A stretch of DNA of 37,716 nt from Pseudomonadales bacterium (GCA_016779585.1 JADHNI010000036.1:1-37716), one strand, 5' to 3'. Counted from the first letter of the stretch, positions 7,714 to 16,472 are shown. Notes: a model not told the origin generated them from the letters alone. A program made the numbers and translations.

Positions 7714-9627
7714 CTATTGTCTGGGTTTCAGGCCCAGGTTCCCGAGCCACCGGGTTTCACGGTCCATTGTGCTGTGGAACTCTGCCCAATCCACTTTCCC
7801 GGTCTGGTTCCAGCCGCGTTCGGCGACAGCAAGCAGTCTTGGAAACAGGTGATAATCCATCAACGCTTCCGTGAGCACGGTTTCGGTCCACAGTTGTGCC
7901 TGGATGCCGATCACCTCGGCACTGTCATCGAGGTCCCATGTCTTTAGCGGGTCAAACCGGAAAATGTCCTCGGTGTCGATGTAGTTTGCCCACGGCAGGC
8001 CGGGTTCGTCTGCCGCCATGGCGTACGGCATATCCAGGTAAAGGTGGCTGGCATTCGAGATCACGAAACGCATCCGGTTCTTGAGAATGTGGTCCAGTGC
8101 GGCCCTGTCGCCAGCATCTGTCAGCCAGACGTTGTAGTAACTGCGTGCATCGCCATGCAGTGCCATCTCGTGCCAGAAACCCGTTTGTGTCCCCGGAGAA
8201 ACCCGTTCCACGATACGGAGCATCTGCTCATAGTGATACGCCATGAGGGTCGCGGTGGCCGCGGCCTGGTCTTCCGGCTCAGTCATATCCCAGTTCAATT
8301 GCCAGACCGGCAATGAGTGGCAGGCGGGTGACTGCAGCCACGCGCCATTGGGAACCTCGTCTCCACCCAGGTGAAGCAGACTGATGGGCAATGCCGCTTC
8401 ATCGTACATGGCTTTGATGTCAGCGATGATGTGTTCCGCGAGTCGGTAGCTGTCGGGCATGCCGACATTCAGTACGTTCCGTTTGTATCCCTGGGCCGAG
8501 CGATATTCGGAGGTATCGTTCGGGTCGATCAGTTCGAACCTGTCTGCAGCATCGAATGATCGCAGCAGGGCATTAGCATGACCGGGCAGGTTGAATTCCG
8601 GAATGATCGTGATGTGTTTTGTTGCCGCGAACTGCAGCAGGTCGATAAACTCGTCCCGCTTGAGGAAACCCGCAACTTCCTCCGGGCCGTCACCCCAGCT
8701 GGGATACAGGGGGCCGCGCCAGCTTCGCTTTGCGCCGATGTCCGTGAGTTCCGGCAAATCTGAAATCTGCAGGCGCCAACCCTCATCATTGGATATACCC
8801 AGTTGCAGGCGGTTCATCTTGTAGCGCGCCATTGCGTTGATCACTTTCTTTAGTTGTGCGCCATTGTGAAAGTGTCGGGCGATATCAATGAACAGCGCCC
8901 GGTGTTCAAAACCAGGTGAATCCACCACCTTGCCCAGGGGTAACTCCATCGTGTCAGTACGCAACTGCTGAAGACTTTGTTCAGCTAGGAAGGCATCAGC
9001 CTCAGATTGAGCCGTGATGGCGATTCCTGTTTTCGTGATTTCCAGCTGGTAAGCATCCTGGAGTTCAGGGTCAATGGTTCTGGTTGTTTCCAGGACGTCA
9101 ACCGATGCTGTCTCTCCTGATAGTGTGCTGTCTCTTGGAGAAGGGATGATTGTATTCGCAGCTGGAACCGAGGGCGGAGGCGGGTTTTCGCAAGTGCGCA
9201 CGCCCGGCGTCATGGCAGGTATCGACGCATTCCTGATAACTGTTAACGGTTGCAGATCCGGGGAACCCTTCCTGGGTTCCCCGAGAAATGTTTCGCCGCC
9301 GGCATCGTCAATTTCAGTCAGGAAAAAGCCTTGCCGGTCCAGGTAGTGCATCCCGGAGAATAGCCAGTTCTCTACCTGTATCTGTCGAGTGTCACCGGGT
9401 GCCAGGGGTTGCCAGTTGCTGGTGGGTTCCAGGTAGCCGTAGCGGCCGTCTACCAGGACACGCATAAAGAGCGACTCGTCGAGTGGTGTAAGCCCCAGTG
9501 AAAAGTACAGCCGCCAGCCCCGCTCGATCGGCGTTTTACCCACGTTCTTAATCTCGAGGGAGGTTAGGACCTCTGCATCACTGCCCTGGGTCTCGATAAA
9601 CTTCAGAAAAAGATCAGAGGCGATCAC
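7714..9627 (-). CDS. Family 20 glycoside hydrolase (beta-N-acetylhexosaminidase)
   Basis: A 637-residue GH20 enzyme. Residues about 10-110 resemble the N-terminal carbohydrate-binding domain of bacterial chitobiases (SLEIKNVGKTPIERGWRLYF). A Pro-rich linker (149-157) and the GH20b-like small domain follow, then the barrel with RALFIDIARHFH, DEGWRLQI and the catalytic pair D423-E424 in LHLGGDEVP. The family uses substrate-assisted catalysis to release GlcNAc from chitin or peptidoglycan fragments. No signal peptide follows the GTG start at 9627, unlike many relatives. The start lies 15 bp after the enoyl-CoA hydratase stop, so the two genes are probably co-transcribed, although their functions do not obviously match. 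Confidence 0.9.
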   Translation of the reverse strand: MIASDLFLKFIETQGSDAEVLTSLEIKNVGKTPIERGWRLYFSLGLTPLDESLFMRVLVDGRYGYLEPTSNWQPLAPGDTRQIQVENWLFSGMHYLDRQGFFLTEIDDAGGETFLGEPRKGSPDLQPLTVIRNASIPAMTPGVRTCENPPPPSVPAANTIIPSPRDSTLSGETASVDVLETTRTIDPELQDAYQLEITKTGIAITAQSEADAFLAEQSLQQLRTDTMELPLGKVVDSPGFEHRALFIDIARHFHNGAQLKKVINAMARYKMNRLQLGISNDEGWRLQISDLPELTDIGAKRSWRGPLYPSWGDGPEEVAGFLKRDEFIDLLQFAATKHITIIPEFNLPGHANALLRSFDAADRFELIDPNDTSEYRSAQGYKRNVLNVGMPDSYRLAEHIIADIKAMYDEAALPISLLHLGGDEVPNGAWLQSPACHSLPVWQLNWDMTEPEDQAAATATLMAYHYEQMLRIVERVSPGTQTGFWHEMALHGDARSYYNVWLTDAGDRAALDHILKNRMRFVISNASHLYLDMPYAMAADEPGLPWANYIDTEDIFRFDPLKTWDLDDSAEVIGIQAQLWTETVLTEALMDYHLFPRLLAVAERGWNQTGKVDWAEFHSTMDRETRWLGNLGLKPRQ

Positions 9628-9642
9628 TGGCGTGTTATCAGC

Positions 9643-10359
9643 CTAATGAAACTGCTCCATGTTCTTCAGCATGTGTGCCGGTCCGTGAATATTATTAATC
9701 GCCGCGTTTTCACCATAGATGGCCTCTTTCATTCGACCGTACACTTTTCTATTTGCACCGAGTCGCGCCAGTTCTGCGCCGCGGGCTATAGCATGGTCGA
9801 GCAGTTTATCCAGGGGCAGGGCTTCTTCAGCAAGGCCACCTTCGACCGCATCGGGACCGGTCCAGCGTCGTGCCAGCTGCACCGTCTGGAAAAAGCTGTT
9901 CATGGGAAGTTTGTGCCGAAACAATGCCAGCTCCGGGTTGGGAATGACCATGCCTATTTCAACCTCATTGGCACAGGCGAAACCGCGGTCTTCCCGCATC
10001 AGCCGAATATCATGACACAGGGCACACATGAGACCTGCGCCGAAGGCATGCCCGTTGATGGCCGCGATCGTGGGGACCGGGAACGTGATGATCCTGCCCA
10101 TCAGGGTCATGAACTCAGGCCCGAACACATCCCTGTTGCCACCCCGGTGATCACCCTCTGACATCCTCCATTCCAGGTCGAGTCCATTGGAAAAGAACTT
10201 CTCGGAAGCTGAGGTTGTGACCAGTGCCGCGGGTCCCTCCGAGGCTTCGACCTCATCCAGCACTTCTGCAAAGGCACGCACAAAAGTGGTGTTCCAGCGG
10301 TTCTCTCCGTCATCCATGGTCAGTACAAATACTTCGCCTTCTTTCTCGAGGTTGATCAA
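9643..10359 (-). CDS. Enoyl-CoA hydratase/isomerase family protein
   Basis: A 238-residue crotonase-fold protein. The oxyanion-hole segments are FSNGLDLEW near 56-64 and NGHAFGAGL at 102-110, and an acidic ANEVEIGM segment near 130-137 sits where catalytic glutamates occur. The short length and the absence of the second classical hydratase Glu pattern resemble delta3,delta2-enoyl-CoA isomerases more than hydratases. It would act on CoA esters in the cytoplasm during beta-oxidation. The start is TTG at 10359, with an AGGA ribosome binding site; the nearby upstream ATG runs at once into a stop. It is divergent from the LLM oxidoreductase and likely in one transcript with the GH20 gene. Confidence 0.87.
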   Translation of the reverse strand: MINLEKEGEVFVLTMDDGENRWNTTFVRAFAEVLDEVEASEGPAALVTTSASEKFFSNGLDLEWRMSEGDHRGGNRDVFGPEFMTLMGRIITFPVPTIAAINGHAFGAGLMCALCHDIRLMREDRGFACANEVEIGMVIPNPELALFRHKLPMNSFFQTVQLARRWTGPDAVEGGLAEEALPLDKLLDHAIARGAELARLGANRKVYGRMKEAIYGENAAINNIHGPAHMLKNMEQFH

Positions 10360-10509
10360 CGTCTCATTCCTTTTTGATAGGGATTGCCTAGATGTGATCG
10401 GGAATACTATCGAGTTGCCTCCTGAATGAGAATATCGTTAGGATACGAAACCGTAAGTGTTGACGGTTTATATCACCGTGGCTTATTTATAAGGAAAGGG
10501 AGAGGGAAC

Positions 10510-11388
10510 ATGAAAGTTGGTTTGGCGTTTGCGAGCAGTATTGGCATTGAAGGTTCAGAAGCACTGGAGATTTGCAAAAGAGCAGAAGCTGCCGGGTTTG
10601 AATCCGTCTGGGGTGGCGAGCATGTCATCATGCCGGACTCGATTGGTTCAAAGTACCCTTACACTGAAGACGGCAAGATCCCTGCTGAGCCTGAAACGCC
10701 GATTCCTGATCCCCTGATCTGGCTTGGCTTTGCTGCCGCCGCAGCGCCAACACTGAAACTGGGCACCTGTATCCTGATCGTGCCGCAGCGAAACCCCCTG
10801 ATACTGGCCAAGGAACTGGCAACCCTGGATCGCATATCCGGTGGCCGCGTTGAACTCGGGCTTGGTGTTGGCTGGATGAAAGAAGAGTTTGATGCCCTGG
10901 GTGTGCCCTGGGATGCACGCGGTCGTCGAAACGATGAGTACATCGAAGCAATGCGGGAACTGTGGAAGGCGCCCCATGCGGAATACCATGGCGACTTTGT
11001 TGATTTTGATCCCTGTACCTGCAGCCCGCGTCCGGTCAATGGCGATATTCCGGTGATTGTTGGTGGCGATTCTGAAGCGGCGTTGAACCGTGCTGTGAAA
11101 CTTGCCCAGGGTTACTTCCCCGGTGAAGGTGATCATGACCGCCTGGTGGCATTGCTGGGTCGTCTTCGCGCCAAGGCAGAAGATGCTGGCCGTGACCCTG
11201 CCTCAATAGAGATTAACGCGATGTTCGGTATCCAGATGGCTGACCCCGTAGCGGGCATTGAACAGATGGCCTCTGCCGGTGTTGGTCGTGTCATGGTACC
11301 CGCGTTTTTCTTTGCCGGACCGGGTGGCCTGGATCGTATGGAAGAATTTGCTGAGAAGGTGATGCCCGCGGCGAAATCTGCTGCCTAA
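10510..11388 (+). CDS. LLM-class (luciferase-like) flavin/F420 oxidoreductase
   Basis: A 292-residue TIM-barrel protein of the bacterial luciferase family: MKVGLAFASSIG start, AEAAGFESVWGGEHV, LGTCILIVPQRNPL, LELATLD-type helix and GRVELGLGVGWMKEEF. It matches the subgroup usually annotated as F420-dependent (TIGR03619-like). Few gammaproteobacteria make F420, so the true cofactor may be FMN. The ATG at 10510 is preferred over a longer in-frame start because of the AGGGAGAGGG purine-rich site just before it. The quinoprotein gene follows 19 bp downstream, so the two probably form an operon. The substrate is unknown; oxidation or reduction of a carbonyl or alkane-like compound is typical. Confidence 0.85.
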   Translation: MKVGLAFASSIGIEGSEALEICKRAEAAGFESVWGGEHVIMPDSIGSKYPYTEDGKIPAEPETPIPDPLIWLGFAAAAAPTLKLGTCILIVPQRNPLILAKELATLDRISGGRVELGLGVGWMKEEFDALGVPWDARGRRNDEYIEAMRELWKAPHAEYHGDFVDFDPCTCSPRPVNGDIPVIVGGDSEAALNRAVKLAQGYFPGEGDHDRLVALLGRLRAKAEDAGRDPASIEINAMFGIQMADPVAGIEQMASAGVGRVMVPAFFFAGPGGLDRMEEFAEKVMPAAKSAA

Positions 11389-11407
11389 AAAACTGTTCGG
11401 AGGGAAC

Positions 11408-13333
11408 ATGTCCACAACAATAAAAACAATAGTGGTCATCTTCGCATCCCTGTCGATGTTGTCAGGTTGTGATCGTGATGTAACGGCGCCCGAAAACACG
11501 CCAGAGACGGAAACGCGTGCAGAGCCGGCTTCGGATGTCATTGGCCATGAAGCCGGCACCGATGCCCTGGTCAGCCGGGGTGGTGCGGTAATCGATCCGA
11601 AAACACATCCGGGCAGGGCTCTCTTTGAAAGCAATTGCCTGACCTGCCATGACGGCGACATTCCCAAAGCGCCAGCAGCCGTGTGGCTCGAAATGATGTC
11701 ACCGGACCTGCTTCTGTCTGCGATGAATGAGGGGATCATGAAGGAGCAGTCAGCACATCTGTCCCCAGAGCAGAAAACGCTGATAGCGGAATACATTACC
11801 CGAACCTCGCTCGCTGACTATATGCCGCCTTCGCCTCCGGAGATGTGCCGTGGTGAGCATCTGGCGTTCGATGGCCAACCGCCGGCGAAACTTGGCTGGG
11901 GTCATGACACCCGTCGATTTGTGCCTGCTGACCTGGCGGGTATTTCAGCGGATCAGGTTGCAAACCTGTCGCTTAAGTGGGCGTTTGCCTATCCCTCGGC
12001 ATTGCGAGCAAGGTCGCAGCCGGCTATTGGCTGGAATACCATTTTTGTTGGCAGCCAGGATGGCAGGGTCTATGCATTTGACCTGGATACTGGCTGCACG
12101 CGTTGGACGTGGCGGGCGCCGGCTGAAGTTCGTACGGCCGTGGTCGTGGATCCTGACAGTGAGCGTCTTTACTTCGCGGACGTCCATGCACGTGTTTACG
12201 CGATGAATGCAAAAACCGGTGAGCTCATCTGGCAGGCGCGGGTTGATGACCATGCCAACTCCACCGTGACCGGTTCACCGTCCCTCGGTGATGGCCAGTT
12301 GTTTGTGCCGGTTTCTTCTCTGGAAGTTGTGACCGCGGCGAACCCCAATTATGCCTGCTGTACTTTCGCGGGTTCCGTGGTGGCGCTGGACCTTCAGACC
12401 GGTGAGATGCAGTGGAAAACCTACACGGTCTCTGAACAACCGAAGAAAGTTGGGGAAACCTCGATAGGTACTGCGGTCATTGCGCCCAGCGGTGCGCCTG
12501 TCTGGAATTCACCCGCCTATGACCGTGAACGAGGCCGCATCTATTTTGGTTCGGGCGAAAACTATTCTTCGCCGGCGGATACCAATTCCGATGCCATCTT
12601 TGCGGTAGACGTGAACACAGGTGAAAAAATCTGGACGACACAGCTGACGCCCAGGGATGCCTGGAACATGGCCTGTGTACCCATCATTCGTAATGAAAAC
12701 TGCCCGGAAGAAGACGGTCCTGATTTCGATTTTGCGGCTTCGCCGATTATTGCTGCCGATGGAAAGACGCTGGTGATCGGCCAGAAATCGGGAGATGTCT
12801 ATGGCCTCAACATTGAAACGGGTGAAGTCCTTTGGAACCAGCGACTGGGTAGAGGCGGTACATCAGGTGGCGTGCATTTTGGCATGGCTTCTGATGGAAA
12901 AACCGTCTGGGTGCCTATCAATGACATGGACAATACTGGCGGTGATGACCTGCCGCACGGCGCAGGCCTTCACGCGGTGGATATCGCGTCCGGTGAAGTC
13001 TTGTGGCGTCACATCGTGGACGACGACAACTGTGGCGACAGGCCTTTCTGTGACCCAGGTATTTCAAGCGCCGTGACGGCGATACCGGGCGTTGTCTTTG
13101 CCGGGCACCTGGATGGGCGTTTCATTGCCTATGATGCCGGTACCGGCGATACACTCTGGACTGTGGATACCACGAAGAATGTTGAAACCATTACCGGTAC
13201 AGTTGCACACGGTGGATCCATGAGTGGTCCCGGACCTGCAGTGTTTGATGGTCACGTCGTGCTTAACTCAGGCTACGGTTTGTACAATCACATGCCCGGT
13301 AACCTGCTGCTGGTTTTCGAGGCTCGAGAGTAG
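11408..13333 (+). CDS. PQQ-dependent, haem c-containing lipoprotein dehydrogenase (polyvinyl-alcohol dehydrogenase-like)
   Basis: A 641-residue exported protein. A lipoprotein signal ends in LSGC (lipid-anchored C21). A small cytochrome c domain follows with CLTCH at 77-81 and possible Met ligands at 107 or 111, then a quinoprotein beta-propeller from about 160 with repeated blade motifs such as GRVYAFDLDTG and GEVLWR. Adjacent cysteines C317-C318 (NYACCTF) match the vicinal disulfide region of quinoprotein alcohol dehydrogenases. Family members oxidise alcohols in the periplasm and pass electrons through haem c to the respiratory chain. The order, haem first and propeller second, is that of polyvinyl-alcohol dehydrogenase. 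It is likely in an operon with the LLM gene and ends exactly where the TetR gene's stop begins on the other strand. Confidence 0.88.
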   Translation: MSTTIKTIVVIFASLSMLSGCDRDVTAPENTPETETRAEPASDVIGHEAGTDALVSRGGAVIDPKTHPGRALFESNCLTCHDGDIPKAPAAVWLEMMSPDLLLSAMNEGIMKEQSAHLSPEQKTLIAEYITRTSLADYMPPSPPEMCRGEHLAFDGQPPAKLGWGHDTRRFVPADLAGISADQVANLSLKWAFAYPSALRARSQPAIGWNTIFVGSQDGRVYAFDLDTGCTRWTWRAPAEVRTAVVVDPDSERLYFADVHARVYAMNAKTGELIWQARVDDHANSTVTGSPSLGDGQLFVPVSSLEVVTAANPNYACCTFAGSVVALDLQTGEMQWKTYTVSEQPKKVGETSIGTAVIAPSGAPVWNSPAYDRERGRIYFGSGENYSSPADTNSDAIFAVDVNTGEKIWTTQLTPRDAWNMACVPIIRNENCPEEDGPDFDFAASPIIAADGKTLVIGQKSGDVYGLNIETGEVLWNQRLGRGGTSGGVHFGMASDGKTVWVPINDMDNTGGDDLPHGAGLHAVDIASGEVLWRHIVDDDNCGDRPFCDPGISSAVTAIPGVVFAGHLDGRFIAYDAGTGDTLWTVDTTKNVETITGTVAHGGSMSGPGPAVFDGHVVLNSGYGLYNHMPGNLLLVFEARE

Positions 13334-13933
13334 TCAGGATTCCCGTACTGACTGCCAGGCTGCTTCAGCCATGACATCGGAAACGGTAGCCGGCGAACGG
13401 GAGTAGCGCCCGGATAGCCACATCCTGGAGTACTCCAGCGTTGCACCGCTGATCAGTGGTACATACACATTGAAGTGCAGGTTCTTCAGTTCACCGGATT
13501 CAATACGTGGTGCAAACCAGGCTGTCAGCGACTCACGAAAGCTCTGGTCGATTTCCCGCATCTCCTGCTTTGCTTCCTCCGACAACTTGATCTCACGGGA
13601 AAGCATATAGGCGGCCAGCTGCGGCTGTTCTGTCACCCATTGGCAGAGCCAGGTCACGATGGCTTTGACACCAGGCTCGGCTTTCCTGTGGCTGAGCAGG
13701 GCGTCCAGCAGGTTCTGGTTAAACTGCTGCAAACCCCCGATAAACAGGGCTTCAGCGATACCTTCTTTATTGCCGAAGTGGTGATACAGGCTGCCTACGG
13801 AACAATCAGCATCTTTGAGGATGTCCCCGACATTGGTTCTGGCAATACCGGATTCGGTAAAGCGCGCAAGGGCTGCGGACAAGACGCGGCTCTTCAGTTC
13901 GCTGGTTCGATTCTGCCTGGACATGTCGGGCAT
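13334..13933 (-). CDS. TetR/AcrR-family transcriptional regulator
   Basis: A 199-residue repressor-type protein. The N-terminal helix-turn-helix (about 15-60) reads AALARFTESGIARTNVGDIL then SVGSLYHHFGNKEGIAEAL, the typical TetR recognition-helix sequence; the rest is the ligand-binding helical domain. It is divergent from the acyl-CoA dehydrogenase pair, with two overlapping palindromes in the 87-bp gap, so it very likely controls both directions. The ligand is probably an acyl-CoA or the growth substrate, inferred from the target genes only. The start is ATG at 13933 or 13924; neither has a clear ribosome binding site. Confidence 0.92.
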   Translation of the reverse strand: MPDMSRQNRTSELKSRVLSAALARFTESGIARTNVGDILKDADCSVGSLYHHFGNKEGIAEALFIGGLQQFNQNLLDALLSHRKAEPGVKAIVTWLCQWVTEQPQLAAYMLSREIKLSEEAKQEMREIDQSFRESLTAWFAPRIESGELKNLHFNVYVPLISGATLEYSRMWLSGRYSRSPATVSDVMAEAAWQSVRES

Positions 13934-13945
13934 ACTAGGAAAATA

Positions 13946-13974
13946 TAGAATACTTTTCTAGAACTTTATTCTAG
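13946..13974. promoter_or_regulatory. Two overlapping TetR-type operators
   Basis: TAGAA (13946-13950) and TTCTA (13956-13960) form an inverted repeat with a 5-bp spacer. CTAGAA (13958-13963) and TTCTAG (13969-13974) form a second, with the same 5-bp spacer and offset so that the arms share the TTCTAGAA centre. Both lie between the divergent TetR and acyl-CoA dehydrogenase starts. Repeated half-sites of equal spacing suggest two repressor dimers bound side by side, controlling both genes. Confidence 0.65.
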
Positions 13975-14020
13975 TTTTGATATATTACGCGTTTTCGAAA
14001 CCAACCTGGAAGACAACTGG

Positions 14021-15184
14021 ATGGATATTGAACTGAGTAAAGAAGACCTCGAGTTCGAGAAAGAGGTCAAAGCGTTTCTTGCGGAGAATGCCTACAAAGA
14101 TGGAGACGCCGAAAAGTGGCGTATGGGCTGGTTTGAGAAAGCCCGCGAGAAGGGTGGCTGGGATGTACCCAAGTGGCCTGTGAAGTTTGGCGGCCCGGGC
14201 TGGACACCGAATCAACATTACGTATGGCAGCGTGCAACCGCTCGTGCGTCAACGCCCTGGGATCTGCCGTTTGGTCTCTCCATGCTGGCGCCTGTACTGA
14301 TGGCATATGGTTCTGAAGAACAGCAGGAGAGATTCCTGCCAGATATTCGCGCCCGTAAGGTGAACTGGTGCCAGGGTTATTCTGAGCCTGGCGCAGGTTC
14401 GGATCTTGCCAGCCTTAAAACGAAGGCGGAGCTGTCAGCAGACGGTACCTATTATACGGTGAATGGCCAGAAAATCTGGACAACCATGGCGCACATCGCT
14501 GACTGGATTTTCTGCCTGACCCGTACCAGCAGCGATGGCATCAAGCAGGAAGGGATTACGTTTCTGCTCTTCCCGATGAAACAGGACGGCATAGAAATCA
14601 AGCCGATCATTACCCTCGGTGGATCCCACACCGTTAACAGTGTGTTTTTCACCGATGTGAAAGTACCGGTAGAAAACCGCGTGGGTGAAGAAGGCAAAGG
14701 CTGGACCTATGCCAAGGGTCTGCTGGAACACGAACGATCCGGTATTGCCGGTATTTCAAACTCCATTGTTGCGCTTGAAGGACTGAAAGAAAAAGCCCGT
14801 AGCGTGAAGCGTGGTAACGGCAGCCTGATGGATGTGCCGAGCTTCAAGTCCAAGATTGCTGCATTGGAAGTGGACCTCATGGCGGTTGAATACACGGAAC
14901 TCAGAAGCCTTGCGACGGCAAGCGCCGGTGCAGCGCCGGGTCCTGAGTCCTCTATCCTGAAGTTGAAAGGTACGGAGATTCAACAGCGTATCCAGAAGCT
15001 GACTATGGAAGCCGGCGGGCAGTTTTCCGCCGCCTGGGGTGGATTTAACTCCGGTCCTGATTTCGCGCGCGGCGGGACAGGAGGCTACATGAACTCTCGT
15101 TACTACACGATTTACGGCGGTGCCAGTGAGGTCCAGAAGGACATCATTACCAAGAAGGTGCTTGGCATAAAGTCTTCCAGGTAG
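14021..15184 (+). CDS. Acyl-CoA dehydrogenase, large-subunit type (PimC/FadE-like)
   Basis: A 387-residue flavoprotein. The FAD/substrate block SEPGAGSDLA is at 121-130, GQKIWTT at 149-155, the HERSG segment follows near 234-238, and the C-terminal YGGASEVQKDIITKKVLG flavin-contact motif is intact. It resembles the large subunits of paired acyl-CoA dehydrogenases (pimeloyl-CoA dehydrogenase PimC and the actinobacterial steroid-side-chain FadE pairs), which oxidise an acyl-CoA to the 2-enoyl-CoA in an alpha2beta2 complex. A second, more divergent dehydrogenase follows 29 bp downstream, as expected for such a pair. It should pass electrons to electron-transfer flavoprotein. It is probably repressed by the divergent TetR protein. 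Confidence 0.9.
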   Translation: MDIELSKEDLEFEKEVKAFLAENAYKDGDAEKWRMGWFEKAREKGGWDVPKWPVKFGGPGWTPNQHYVWQRATARASTPWDLPFGLSMLAPVLMAYGSEEQQERFLPDIRARKVNWCQGYSEPGAGSDLASLKTKAELSADGTYYTVNGQKIWTTMAHIADWIFCLTRTSSDGIKQEGITFLLFPMKQDGIEIKPIITLGGSHTVNSVFFTDVKVPVENRVGEEGKGWTYAKGLLEHERSGIAGISNSIVALEGLKEKARSVKRGNGSLMDVPSFKSKIAALEVDLMAVEYTELRSLATASAGAAPGPESSILKLKGTEIQQRIQKLTMEAGGQFSAAWGGFNSGPDFARGGTGGYMNSRYYTIYGGASEVQKDIITKKVLGIKSSR

Positions 15185-15213
15185 CTCTTGCCTAATAAAC
15201 AGGAACAAATGAA

Positions 15214-16335
15214 ATGAATTTTGAATTGAGTGAAGAACAGCAACTGATTGCTGATTCAATTGAACGCTTCGTTGCTGACAATTACGACCTTGAAAGTCGA
15301 ACTGCTATTGTTGCGAAAGGTGGCTTCAGCGAAGAGTACTGGAAACAGATGGCGGAGCTGGGCTGGCTCGGTATGCCATTTAGTGAAGAAGATGGCGGCT
15401 TTGGCGGTAACCAGATCGACACCATGTTGATGATGGAACAGTTTGGTAAAGGTCTTGTGCTTGAGCCTTTCCTGGCGAGCATTGTTCTTGGTGCGGGCGC
15501 TTTAAAGCGTGCCGGCAGTGCAGAGCAGAAAGCAGCCTGGCTGCCAGGCGTCATTGATGGCTCGAAACAACTGGCGCTGGCTTACATGGAACCGGAATCC
15601 GGTGATGAACCGCACAATGTTGCTCTCTCGGGTACGCCCTCCGGTGACGGTTACAAGATCAGCGGTCTCAAGTGCATGGTACTGCATGGCGGTACTGCAG
15701 ATGCGTTTGTTGTGTCGTTCAGAACGAGTGGCGGTACTGTTGATGAATCAGGTATCACACTTGCCCTGATTCCGGCTGATCGTGACGGTATTACCGTTCA
15801 TGCATATCCAACCGTCGACGGCCTGCAGTCATCAGAGGTGAAGTTTGACGGCGTCGAAGTTTCCAAGGACGACATACTGGGCGAAGTTGGTGAAGGCTTT
15901 GCCGCGCTGAATGCAGCGATTAACGACGGCATCCTGGCGATTGCGGCAGAAGCTGTTGGTGCGATGGAAGTACTGTACAAGGATACGGTTGCCTACACGC
16001 AGGAACGTGAGCAGTTTGATCATCCGATGTCTGACTTCCAGGTCTTGCAGCACCGCATGGTAGATATGTTCGTCGAATACGAGCAGAGTAAATCACTTCT
16101 TTATCGTGCCACGATGGAAGTGGCGGCGGATGGTGATGATGCGCAGCGCAATGTGCACGCCCTGAAGCACCTGATCGGCAAGGCCGCATTTTTTGTTGGT
16201 GAAAACGCCGTGCAGACCCATGGAGGCATGGGTGTGACGGAAGAACTCCGGGTCGGCCACTACTTCAAACGACTGATTGTCATTGAAGCTCAGTTTGGTA
16301 ATACCGATTACCATCTGGATCGTTTCGCCGCCTAG
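15214..16335 (+). CDS. Acyl-CoA dehydrogenase, small-subunit type (PimD/FadE-like)
   Basis: A 373-residue acyl-CoA dehydrogenase fold: MNFELSEEQQLIADSIERF start, middle beta-domain, and a C-terminal helical domain with ERQF-like REQFDHPMSDFQVLQHR and QTHGGMGVTEELRVGHYFKR. The middle substrate/FAD block is degenerate (LAYMEPESGDEP in place of the SEPxAGSD motif), as is usual for the partner subunit of heteromeric dehydrogenases. Together with the preceding gene it probably forms one alpha2beta2 enzyme. The ribosome binding site is weak (GGAAC). It ends the TetR-controlled unit; a GC-rich hairpin follows. Confidence 0.88.
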   Translation: MNFELSEEQQLIADSIERFVADNYDLESRTAIVAKGGFSEEYWKQMAELGWLGMPFSEEDGGFGGNQIDTMLMMEQFGKGLVLEPFLASIVLGAGALKRAGSAEQKAAWLPGVIDGSKQLALAYMEPESGDEPHNVALSGTPSGDGYKISGLKCMVLHGGTADAFVVSFRTSGGTVDESGITLALIPADRDGITVHAYPTVDGLQSSEVKFDGVEVSKDDILGEVGEGFAALNAAINDGILAIAAEAVGAMEVLYKDTVAYTQEREQFDHPMSDFQVLQHRMVDMFVEYEQSKSLLYRATMEVAADGDDAQRNVHALKHLIGKAAFFVGENAVQTHGGMGVTEELRVGHYFKRLIVIEAQFGNTDYHLDRFAA

Positions 16336-16395
16336 GATCCCTGGCTAGGCTCGCACCCTTTATTCTCTGACACCAGGGAGCGATGACACTCCCGC

Positions 16396-16417
16396 GGCCC
16401 GCGCGTTCGCGCGGGCC
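16396..16417 (+). terminator. GC-rich hairpin between convergent genes
   Basis: GGCCCGCGC (16396-16404) pairs perfectly with GCGCGGGCC (16409-16417) around a GTTC loop, 60 bp after the acyl-CoA dehydrogenase stop and 56 bp before the stop of the convergent nitronate monooxygenase gene. The stem is very stable, but there is no strong T run on either side. It may terminate poorly, serve both directions, or protect 3' ends. Confidence 0.5.
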
Positions 16418-16472
16418 AGGGCATTCAGGATTTATGATGGCCTGGAGTCTCACCTGTCAGAAAGCTGAGGAC

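Noticed and set aside
11203..11796. Minus-strand open frame of 197 codons opposite the LLM/quinoprotein junction
   Set aside because: It has no recognisable motif, and it is antisense to two well-supported genes.
14756..15259. Minus-strand open frame of 167 codons opposite the acyl-CoA dehydrogenases
   Set aside because: Composition and lack of homology features mark it as a shadow frame.
16396..16417. GC-rich hairpin as a classical Rho-independent terminator
   Set aside because: The stem is strong but lacks the following T run in both directions, so it is listed only as a possible terminator.
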